Positions 1 through 4,960 of a stretch of 7,950 nucleotides of DNA are shown here, piece after piece. Under the pieces are notes generated by a model, which saw nothing but the letters and a program-made list of their open reading frames with translations, made no database searches and was not told where the DNA came from. The DNA comes from Verrucomicrobiota bacterium (GTDB lineage Bacteria; Verrucomicrobiota; Verrucomicrobiia; Limisphaerales; UBA11358). The first letter of the stretch is position 1, and every line of letters starts with the position of its first letter. Both the position numbers and the translations under genes were made by a program. Where the stretch lies: the NCBI GenBank assembly GCA_026225155.1, contig JAMFSG010000103.1, positions 1 to 7,950 on the forward strand, in the 5' to 3' direction.

Positions 1-940
1 GTGCGATGGGTTTTTCGCCGTTCAAAGCGAGGATGAGATTTTTCACGGCGCAAGTGGCTTGGCGCACGACGCTTTCGTAAGTGCGCGAACCGATGTGCGG
101 CGTGATGATAACGTTCGGCAATTCCAGCAGCGGATAATCCGACGGCGGCGGTTCCTGGTCCAGCACGTCCGCGCCGTAGCCCGCGACGTGGCCGGATTTG
201 AGCGCCACGATGAGGTCGTCGGTGCAAACCACTTCGCCGCGCGCACAGTTCACGATGACCACGCCGCGTTTCATTTTGGAAAGGCTGCGGGCGTCAATCA
301 TCTCGCGCGTCTCCGGCGTGAGATTCGTGTGCAGCGAAATGTAATCGCTCTTCGCATAAATATCATCAAGCGACGTGGCTTCTTTGAGTCCGTATTGCGC
401 GGCGAAATTTTTATCCCAATTCCGGCTCAGGCTGATGACGTTGATGCCAAACGCGCGCGCGCGAATCGCCACTTCCTTGCCCACGCGGCCCAGCCCGATG
501 ATGCCCAAAGTTTTTTCAAAAAGTTCGTGGCCGGTCTTGCGTTTCCAACCGCCGGCGCGCGTGGAATCGGTGTGATACAGCAGGTTTTTTTCGAGCGCGA
601 GCAGCAGCAGAAAAGCGTGTTCCGCGACGGTCGTGTGATTGACGCCGGGCGTGAACAAAAGCGGGATGCCAAATTCCGTCGCGGATTTCACGTCAATCTT
701 GTCCACGCCGATACCGTATTTGCTCAAGACTTTTAATTTTGGTCGCGCTTTTTCCAAAACTTGGCGCGTGATCGCGTCATCACCGCAAATATAGCCGTCC
801 ACCTCGCCGACGAGCGCGAGCGTGTCCGCTTCGCTCAACGGTCCGCGCGCACGGATGATTTCCCAGCCTGTTTTCGCGAGCAAATCGTGATGCCCACCGG
901 GCGTGTCTTGAAACGAAGTCGTGGTCAAAAGGATTTTCAT
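1..940 (-). CDS. D-2-hydroxyacid dehydrogenase, SerA/GRHPR family (3' end cut by window)
   Basis: Catalyses NAD(P)-dependent interconversion of a 2-hydroxyacid and a 2-oxoacid in the cytoplasm; 3-phosphoglycerate (serine synthesis), glyoxylate or hydroxypyruvate are the likely substrates. The minus frame is open from ATG at 940 to the window edge (313 residues, no stop seen). It begins MKILLTTTSF. The Rossmann motif GLGRVG is at residues 149-154. The family catalytic set is present: Arg234 in NCARGE, Glu263 in LDQEPP and His282 in TPHIGS. After strand beta-2, where NAD-dependent members carry an Asp, this protein has Ser172-Arg173 (SLSRN), which hints at NADP use. At 313+ residues the catalytic core is essentially complete; whether an ACT-type C-terminal domain follows cannot be seen. 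The start lies only 13 nt after the T-tract of the upstream terminator and has no Shine-Dalgarno. The family is secure; the substrate is not, so no symbol is given. Confidence 0.9.
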   Translation of the reverse strand, partial: MKILLTTTSFQDTPGGHHDLLAKTGWEIIRARGPLSEADTLALVGEVDGYICGDDAITRQVLEKARPKLKVLSKYGIGVDKIDVKSATEFGIPLLFTPGVNHTTVAEHAFLLLLALEKNLLYHTDSTRAGGWKRKTGHELFEKTLGIIGLGRVGKEVAIRARAFGINVISLSRNWDKNFAAQYGLKEATSLDDIYAKSDYISLHTNLTPETREMIDARSLSKMKRGVVIVNCARGEVVCTDDLIVALKSGHVAGYGADVLDQEPPPSDYPLLELPNVIITPHIGSRTYESVVRQATCAVKNLILALNGEKPIA

Positions 941-948
941 GAACTGTA

Positions 949-977
949 ATTGTAAAAAAAACCGGCCCCGATGCAAA
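949..977 (-). promoter_or_regulatory. Putative promoter of the dehydrogenase gene, overlapping a terminator
   Basis: On the minus strand TTTGCA (977-972, 4/6 match to a -35) is followed after 17 nt by TACAAT (954-949, 5/6 match to a -10). The ATG begins 8 nt beyond the -10, so transcription would start at or next to the start codon. The -35 and spacer fall inside the terminator hairpin and T-tract of the preceding gene. This is prediction by eye only. Confidence 0.4.
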
Positions 978-989
978 CATCGAGGCCGG
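954..989 (-). terminator. Strong intrinsic terminator after the PilZ-like gene
   Basis: On the minus strand a 6-bp GC stem (989-984 with 967-962), one mismatch, then 5 more pairs (982-978 with 973-969) enclose a 4-nt loop (TTTG). Eight consecutive T follow (961-954). This is a textbook rho-independent terminator. It lies 28 nt past the PilZ-like stop codon and only 13 nt before the dehydrogenase start. Confidence 0.9.
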
Positions 990-1017
990 AGAAATTATGA
1001 TTTTGAAAATTATGCAC

Positions 1018-1350
1018 TCAACCCGCGCCGAATTCCGAACGCGCCATGACGCCGAGTTGTTTTTCCACCTGCTCGGACATATTGGTGAAAATCATGGAGA
1101 CATGGTAGCCGACGTGTTTGTTGCCGGTGCAGGCGACGATGACGCCGGTGCAGGAAATTTTATTGCCGCCGACCGGTGATTGCAGCGCGACGGTCATCTC
1201 AGCCCATTCGGTGAATGGCGTCGGGCTGCGAAATTCGATGCCACTTTTGTGGATGGAGACGGTATCGGCAGACAATTCGAGTTTTGCCTGCCGCGCTTCA
1301 ACCGTCAGTGGATTTTCAAACGGATTGCTGACGAATTTTTTTGCGCTCAT
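1018..1350 (-). CDS. Small PilZ-like domain protein, function unknown
   Basis: Encodes 110 residues from ATG at 1350; a TTG two codons earlier (1356) is a less likely start. The protein is soluble, without signal peptide or membrane segment. Its pattern resembles a compact six-strand PilZ beta-barrel: VSIHKSGIEFRSPTP (31-45), a hydrophobic strand MTVALQSP (52-59), ISCTGVIVACTG (65-76), then VGYHVSMIF (80-88) and a closing helix. True c-di-GMP-binding PilZ domains carry an N-terminal RxxxR and a D/NxSxxG motif. Here RxxxR is absent, and at the second site the Asp and Ser positions are Ser32 and His34, although Gly37 remains. If it is a PilZ fold, it is a degenerate one that probably does not bind c-di-GMP in the canonical way. 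It stands alone, between a palindrome-rich gap and its own terminator. That the gene is real is likely; the PilZ assignment is moderate. Confidence 0.65.
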   Translation of the reverse strand: MSAKKFVSNPFENPLTVEARQAKLELSADTVSIHKSGIEFRSPTPFTEWAEMTVALQSPVGGNKISCTGVIVACTGNKHVGYHVSMIFTNMSEQVEKQLGVMARSEFGAG

Positions 1351-1358
1351 ACGCAATC

Positions 1359-1386
1359 AACATAGCACGTCGCCGAAATTCGTCAA
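1359..1386 (-). promoter_or_regulatory. Putative sigma70-type promoter of the PilZ-like gene
   Basis: On the minus strand TTGACG (1386-1381, 5/6 to TTGACA), a 16-nt spacer and TATGTT (1364-1359, 4/6 to TATAAT) lie directly upstream of the gene. The ATG at 1350 is 8 nt beyond the -10, implying a leaderless or nearly leaderless transcript. No Shine-Dalgarno is present. Confidence 0.45.
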
Positions 1387-1419
1387 ATTGGTGGCGAAAT
1401 TTTTGAAGCAACTAAATAA

Positions 1420-1523
1420 TTGGTAGGGCGGAGCTGCTGCTCCGCCCAAATTTTGAAAACGCAAAATTATTTCTACCAACGCATCGCCAGTAATAAATGG
1501 GCAAAGCGGCAGCTTTGCCCCAC
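1420..1523. repeat. Inverted pair of REP-like palindromes (REPIN-like element)
   Basis: Two perfect 9-bp stem-loops lie in the gap between fabH and the PilZ-like gene. The first has GGGCGGAGC (1426-1434) pairing with GCTCCGCCC (1439-1447) around TGCT. The second has GGGCAAAGC (1499-1507) pairing with GCTTTGCCC (1512-1520) around GGCA. Read on opposite strands they align without gaps: each starts GGTRGGGC, has the core AGCTGCYGCT and ends GCCCA. They differ at two stem positions with matching changes in the other arm, so pairing is preserved. Outer ends read GGTAGGG and CCCCACC. The second palindrome begins 10 nt past the fabH stop and could also help end that transcript, though no clear T-tract follows. 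The 51-nt spacer is AT-rich and contains CTACCAA (1473-1479), the inverse of TTGGTAG at 1420-1426. Confidence 0.7.
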
Positions 1524-1530
1524 CGACATT

Positions 1531-2556
1531 TCACCATTCAATGACCGCTGCGCCCCACGTCAAACCGGCGCCAAAAACGACGAGTAAAATTAGGTCGCCG
1601 CGCGAAACTTTTCCCGCCGCCACGGCTTCGTCCAGCGCGATTGCGACGGATGCGGCGGAAGTATTCCCGTATTTATGCAGATTGACGAAAAGCTGTTCTG
1701 GCGTCGTGCCAAGCCGTTCGCCGACGGCGTTGATGATGCGCTCGTTGGCTTGATGCGGAATCACGCATTTGATTTTCGTGATGTCAATTTCGCAGCGGCG
1801 CATCGCTTCGGTCGCGGCAGAAACCATTGCATTCACGGCACTTTTGAAAGTTTCTTTGCCGTCCATGCGCAGATAATGAAGTCCTTTGGCGACGGATTCC
1901 GGCGTGGCCGGACACGCGCTGCCGCCGCCGGGTTGCGAAAGTAATTCGGCTTTGTTGCCGTCCGCACCCATGACGGACGTGAGAAAGCCCTGCGAATTTT
2001 CGCGATGCTGCAAAATCGCCGCGCCCGCGCCATCGCCGAAAAGCACGCAGGTGTTGCGGTCTTTCCAATTCACGATGGACGAAAGTTTTTCCGCACCGAT
2101 GACGAGCACGGTTTCATAAGCGCGCGACATAATGAACTGCTGGCCGATTTCCAGCGCGTAAATGAAACCGGAACACGCGGCTTCCATGTCGAACGCGGCA
2201 GCGCGCAGCGCGCCGATTTTGCGCTGCACCAGACATGCGGTCGAAGGAAACGGCATGTCGGGCGTCAACGTCGCGACGATGATCAGATCAATCTGTTCCG
2301 CCGTGACGCCGGCCATTTTCATCGCGCGTTCGGCGGCTTTCGTGGCGAGATCGGAAGTGAATTCATCCGCCGCCGCGATGCGCCGTTCCTTGATGCCCGT
2401 GCGCGAGGTGATCCATTCGTCCGAAGTCTCGACCATTTTTTCGAGGTCAGCGTTCGTCAAAATTTTTTCCGGCACATACGAACCGACGCCGGTGATGGAA
2501 CAACTGCGGCCTTGGAAATTATTTTGGGCGCGCGGATTTTTGAATTGAACACTCAT
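1531..2556 (-). CDS. fabH: Beta-ketoacyl-ACP synthase III (FabH)
   Basis: Starts each round of type II fatty-acid synthesis by condensing an acyl-CoA primer (usually acetyl-CoA) with malonyl-ACP in the cytoplasm. The 341-residue protein is slightly longer than the usual 310-330 because of a short N-terminal extension (about 17 residues before SCSITGVGSYVPE). The signature SDEWITSRTGIKERRI is at 45-60. The catalytic triad is complete: Cys128 in EAACSGF, His268 in IPHQANERI and Asn298 in KYGNTSAAS. The glycine-rich C-terminal loop FGAGLTWGA is at 328-336. ATG at 2556 overlaps the plsX stop as ATGA, pointing to translational coupling. It ends the plsX-fabH unit; the fabD-fabG-acpP genes that often follow are not here. 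Primer preference (straight versus branched chain) cannot be read from the sequence. Identification is very secure. Confidence 0.97.
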   Translation of the reverse strand: MSVQFKNPRAQNNFQGRSCSITGVGSYVPEKILTNADLEKMVETSDEWITSRTGIKERRIAAADEFTSDLATKAAERAMKMAGVTAEQIDLIIVATLTPDMPFPSTACLVQRKIGALRAAAFDMEAACSGFIYALEIGQQFIMSRAYETVLVIGAEKLSSIVNWKDRNTCVLFGDGAGAAILQHRENSQGFLTSVMGADGNKAELLSQPGGGSACPATPESVAKGLHYLRMDGKETFKSAVNAMVSAATEAMRRCEIDITKIKCVIPHQANERIINAVGERLGTTPEQLFVNLHKYGNTSAASVAIALDEAVAAGKVSRGDLILLVVFGAGLTWGAAVIEW

Positions 2557-3593
2557 GCGTTGGTGGAACCGTCAGTTTCGGCAACCGCGAGAACTTTGTT
2601 CGCCGCCGCGATGTCGCGTGCGATGATCTGGCCGATCTGGTTTTTGATGGTTTGCGCGGTGACGCGGATGGCGCTGGTCACGGCGCGTTCGCGCGCGGAA
2701 CCGTGCGCCTTGAAAACGAGTCCGTTGAAACCGAGCAGCGGCGCGCCGCCATAAACTTCCGGATCCATGCGGCGGCGGATCGCTTGAAACGCATCTTTCG
2801 ACAAATACGCGCCAAGCTTGCGTTGCGCGTTGTGCATCAATTCTCGGCGCAACATCGAAAACATCGCGATGGCCAAACTTTCCGAAGTTTTCAAAACGAT
2901 ATTGCCGGTGAAACCGTCGCACACCACGACATCAACATGATCTTTGAAAAGATCGTGGCCTTCGACATTGCCGATGAAATTAAGGTCTAATTTTTTGCAA
3001 AGTTTGAAAGCTTCCAGCGTGAGTTCGTTGCCTTTGGAATCTTCCGTGCCGTTGCTCAAAATGCCGACACGCGGATTTTTACGCTTTAAAACTTCGCGCG
3101 AATAGACATTGCCCATGACAGCAAATTGCGCCAGATGAAACGGTTTGCATTCGATGTTCGCGCCGGCGTCGAGCAGGACAAATTCATTTCCTTGCCGTGG
3201 CATCACCGTGGCAATGCAGCCGCGTTTAACGCCTTCAATGCGCCCGACTTTGAAAGTCGCCGCCGAGAAAATTCCACCAGTATTGCCGAGCGAAACGAGC
3301 GCATCCGCCTTGCCTTCGCTGACAAGTTCGGCGCAGCGGACGATGGAAGAATCTTTTTTCTTGCGCATCGCGGCCACGGGTTCGTCAGTCATCTCAACGA
3401 CTTCCGTCGTGTGGATGACGCGGACGCGATGATCGCGAAAACCGCGTTCCGGCAACGCGGCATGGATTTCCGCCTTGTTGCCGACGAGGTAGATGACGGA
3501 GATATCTTTGATCTCTTCCAGAGCACGTTTCACGCCCGCGATGACAACACCGCAGCCGTGGTCGCCACCCATCACATCCACCGCGATTCGCAT
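2553..3593 (-). CDS. plsX: Phosphate acyltransferase PlsX
   Basis: Converts acyl-ACP and phosphate into acyl-phosphate, the donor used by PlsY for the first acylation of glycerol-3-phosphate in phospholipid synthesis; a soluble, peripheral membrane enzyme. It has 346 residues, normal for the family. Hallmarks are the N-terminal MRIAVDVMGGDHG (1-13), SLGNTGG (101-107), LLDAGANIECKP (140-151), GILSNGTEDSKGNELT (177-192), FIGNVEGHDLF (206-216), CDGFTGNIVLK (225-235) and YGGAPLLGFNG (281-291). The frame is open upstream to an ATG at 3632, but that start lies inside a hairpin and would add 13 residues with no family counterpart, so ATG at 3593 is chosen. No Shine-Dalgarno is visible. It follows rpmF by 48 bp and overlaps fabH by 4 bp. 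The rpmF-plsX-fabH order is the conserved bacterial arrangement. Very secure. Confidence 0.97.
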   Translation of the reverse strand: MRIAVDVMGGDHGCGVVIAGVKRALEEIKDISVIYLVGNKAEIHAALPERGFRDHRVRVIHTTEVVEMTDEPVAAMRKKKDSSIVRCAELVSEGKADALVSLGNTGGIFSAATFKVGRIEGVKRGCIATVMPRQGNEFVLLDAGANIECKPFHLAQFAVMGNVYSREVLKRKNPRVGILSNGTEDSKGNELTLEAFKLCKKLDLNFIGNVEGHDLFKDHVDVVVCDGFTGNIVLKTSESLAIAMFSMLRRELMHNAQRKLGAYLSKDAFQAIRRRMDPEVYGGAPLLGFNGLVFKAHGSARERAVTSAIRVTAQTIKNQIGQIIARDIAAANKVLAVAETDGSTNA

Positions 3594-3598
3594 AGGTG

Positions 3599-3632
3599 AA
3601 AAGAAAATGGCGCGAGAAAACTCCCGCGCCAT
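3599..3632 (-). terminator. Hairpin with T-tract between rpmF and plsX (terminator or attenuator)
   Basis: On the minus strand an 8-bp stem ATGGCGCG/CGCGCCAT (3632-3625 with 3614-3607) is extended by two pairs after an A-C mismatch. It is followed by TTTTCTTTT (3607-3599). It starts 9 nt after the rpmF stop and ends 5 nt before the plsX start. Because no convincing promoter is seen for plsX, partial read-through (attenuation) within one transcript is likelier than full termination. Confidence 0.65.
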
Positions 3633-3641
3633 CCACTAAAA

Positions 3642-3830
3642 TTATGCTCCCGCCGTAACCGTCAAAACCTGGCGGCCATTGTAAAAGCCACACGCCGGGC
3701 AGACGCGGTGCGGCACATGGGGCGCGTCGCATTGTGGACATTTGCTGATTTGCGGCAATTTCAGCACGCTGTTGTAAGCACGGCGCATTTTCATGCGGCT
3801 CGTCGAAGGTTTACGTTTTGGGACGCCCAT
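3642..3830 (-). CDS. rpmF: Large ribosomal subunit protein bL32
   Basis: A structural protein of the 50S subunit, 62 residues, which is the normal size. It begins MGVPKRKPSTSRMKMRRA, the conserved basic N-terminus of L32. It then carries a zinc-ribbon with four cysteines: C31-P-Q-C34 and C44-P-A-C47. This is the zinc-containing (C+) form, not the cysteine-free paralogue made under zinc limitation. It follows the YceD/DUF177 gene by 12 bp, a pairing conserved across bacteria. The gap is very AT-rich, and a perfect TATAAT (minus strand, 3847-3842) overlaps the upstream stop codon 11 nt before this start. That could be an extra -10 element, but no good -35 goes with it. There is no Shine-Dalgarno. 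A hairpin follows the stop. Identification is very secure. Confidence 0.97.
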   Translation of the reverse strand: MGVPKRKPSTSRMKMRRAYNSVLKLPQISKCPQCDAPHVPHRVCPACGFYNGRQVLTVTAGA

Positions 3831-3842
3831 AAATTTATAAAA

Positions 3843-4316
3843 TTATAATTCCAGTTTATCCAGTTCCGTCCACGGCGACGGTTTTTCATTTTTATCGTCA
3901 GCCGCGCGGACTTTGCTTTTTTTCTTCAATCCGCCGCACTCCGGTTTGCACAACGGGTGTTGCGGAAATTCAACTAGCATATCTTCCCGCACAAACGGAG
4001 TCAAGTCTATGGAATCATTCTCGATGGACACCTTGTCCTCGCCTTCCAGCGGCAAATGCAGCGCCCAATCGGTCAGAGCGACTTCATGTTCAAACGGCTT
4101 GAGGCAGCGGACGCATTCGCAATTCAAAACCAGCGACAACGAGCCTTGCACCAGAATCGCATCGTGCAACTGCTCGACTTCCAGATCGTAATGCAACGGC
4201 TTTTCCGTTCGGATCAATTCGTCTTGCAAGTCAAAGGCCAGCTCCGCCACGGGTAATTCACCTTGCAAGTGAATCTCGTGTTCTTCCAGTTGGCGAAGGT
4301 TAAATTTTAATGACAT
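3843..4316 (-). CDS. yceD: YceD/DUF177 family protein (23S rRNA accumulation)
   Basis: Belongs to the DUF177/YceD family, implicated in 23S rRNA accumulation and 50S biogenesis in bacteria and plastids and almost always encoded next to rpmF, as here. The product is 157 residues. The N-terminal half matches the family's beta-rich pattern (LKFNLRQLEEHEIHLQGELP at 3-22). The hallmark cysteine cluster CECVRCLKPF is at 66-75, and the second conserved segment FPQHPLCKPECGGL at 117-130 supplies Cys123 and Cys127. The C-terminus (131-157) is lysine-rich and charged, ending in PWTELDKLEL, the place where family members typically read as P-r-W-a-x-L-x-x-L. ATG at 4316 is used; no Shine-Dalgarno, and an A-rich run precedes it. 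The upstream gap to coaD is filled by an inverted repeat. Family membership is secure; the molecular mechanism is not well known. Confidence 0.9.
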   Translation of the reverse strand: MSLKFNLRQLEEHEIHLQGELPVAELAFDLQDELIRTEKPLHYDLEVEQLHDAILVQGSLSLVLNCECVRCLKPFEHEVALTDWALHLPLEGEDKVSIENDSIDLTPFVREDMLVEFPQHPLCKPECGGLKKKSKVRAADDKNEKPSPWTELDKLEL

Positions 4317-4325
4317 ATTTTTTAC

Positions 4326-4381
4326 CGCCGAGACGCGGAGACGCAGAGAAAAATTCCACTCTGCGTCTCTGCGCCTCTGCG
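4326..4381. repeat. Inverted repeat of GAGACGCR-type 8-nt units
   Basis: Two 22-nt arms (4326-4347 and 4360-4381) are inverted with 19 of 22 positions pairing, separated by 12 nt. Each arm is itself an 8-nt tandem repeat: GAGACGCG-GAGACGCA-GAGA on the left, TCTGCGTC-TCTGCGCC-TCTGCG on the right. The right arm abuts the coaD stop codon, and the left arm ends 9 nt before the yceD start. No T-tract follows on the minus strand, so it is not an intrinsic terminator. From memory, GCAGAGACGCAGAG-type intergenic repeats recur in many environmental bacterial genomes; I read it as a dispersed repeat. Confidence 0.75.
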
Positions 4382-4382
4382 T

Positions 4383-4871
4383 TTAAGTTTTTCGGCCTCG
4401 CAATTTTTTCCGCAACGCCGCTTGCACATTCGGCGTGACAAACGAACTGACGTCGCCGCCGAGCCGCGCGATTTCTTTCACGATGCGCGAACTTAAAAAT
4501 GTGTAAGTGTCTTTCGGCATCATGAAAATCGTCTCCACATTTTCATTCAACTTGCGGTTCATCAGCGCCAGTTGAAATTCAAATTCAAAATCCGAAACGG
4601 CGCGCAATCCGCGCACGATCGCCTGCGCTTTTTTTTCAACCACGTATTCCACCAGCAAGCCGTCAAACGCGTCCGCCTCGACATTCGGCAAATGCGCCAC
4701 CGCATTTTTGACCAGCACCAGCCGCTCGTTCAACGTGAACAGCGGATTTTTCCCCTCGTTTTTGGCGACGGCCACGATGACGCGATCAAAAAGTTTCGCC
4801 GCGCGTTGCACCACGTCCAGATGGCCGTTGGTCAGCGGATCAAAACTGCCGGGATAAATTGCCGTGCGCAT
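4383..4871 (-). CDS. coaD: Phosphopantetheine adenylyltransferase (CoaD)
   Basis: Transfers AMP from ATP to 4'-phosphopantetheine, giving dephospho-CoA, the penultimate step of coenzyme A synthesis, in the cytoplasm. The 162-residue length is typical. Nucleotidyltransferase motifs are complete: YPGSFDPLTNGH (6-17) with the T14-x-G-H17 signature, the substrate-binding RGLRAVSDFEFE (88-99), and the second signature SSRIVKEIA (127-135). Phe98 replaces the more common Tyr in the FEYE segment, a conservative change. The basic tail RKKLRGRKT is slightly extended. ATG at 4871 is the family start. A putative promoter lies immediately upstream, so coaD probably opens the coaD-yceD-rpmF-plsX-fabH transcription unit. 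CoA made here feeds acetyl-CoA and malonyl-CoA to FabH, which makes the grouping sensible. Very secure. Confidence 0.97.
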   Translation of the reverse strand: MRTAIYPGSFDPLTNGHLDVVQRAAKLFDRVIVAVAKNEGKNPLFTLNERLVLVKNAVAHLPNVEADAFDGLLVEYVVEKKAQAIVRGLRAVSDFEFEFQLALMNRKLNENVETIFMMPKDTYTFLSSRIVKEIARLGGDVSSFVTPNVQAALRKKLRGRKT

Positions 4872-4877
4872 GGTTCA

Positions 4878-4906
4878 GTTTTAGGTTCTTAATTTTTAGT
4901 TAACAA
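4878..4906 (-). promoter_or_regulatory. Putative promoter of coaD
   Basis: On the minus strand TTGTTA (4906-4901, 4/6 to -35), a 17-nt AT-rich spacer and TAAAAC (4883-4878, 4/6 to -10) precede coaD. The ATG is 6 nt beyond the -10, so the transcript would be leaderless. The surrounding 89-nt gap (4872-4960) is very AT-rich, with tandem ATTAAAA units next to the cyclase stop, so chance matches are possible. Confidence 0.35.
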
Positions 4907-4960
4907 CTTGCCTGCTGTTGGAACCAACTTAACTTAAAATAAGAAATTAAAAATTAAAAA

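Noticed and set aside
59..736. Plus-strand open frame of 225 codons opposite the dehydrogenase
   Set aside because: The minus frame carries all dehydrogenase catalytic motifs; the plus product resembles nothing and is a mirror of GC-biased codons.
2005..2754. Plus-strand open frame of 249 codons across fabH and the end of plsX
   Set aside because: It spans the junction of two well-identified minus-strand genes, and its product is low-complexity and Arg/Ala-rich; a shadow frame.
3594..3632. Upstream start for plsX at 3632 (13 extra residues)
   Set aside because: The codons lie in a terminator-like hairpin and precede the family-conserved MRIAVDVMGGDHG start at 3593.
2553..4871. coaD-yceD-rpmF-plsX-fabH block as a novel operon
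   Set aside because: The yceD-rpmF-plsX-fabH order is a well-known conserved bacterial arrangement, and coaD upstream of it is not surprising.
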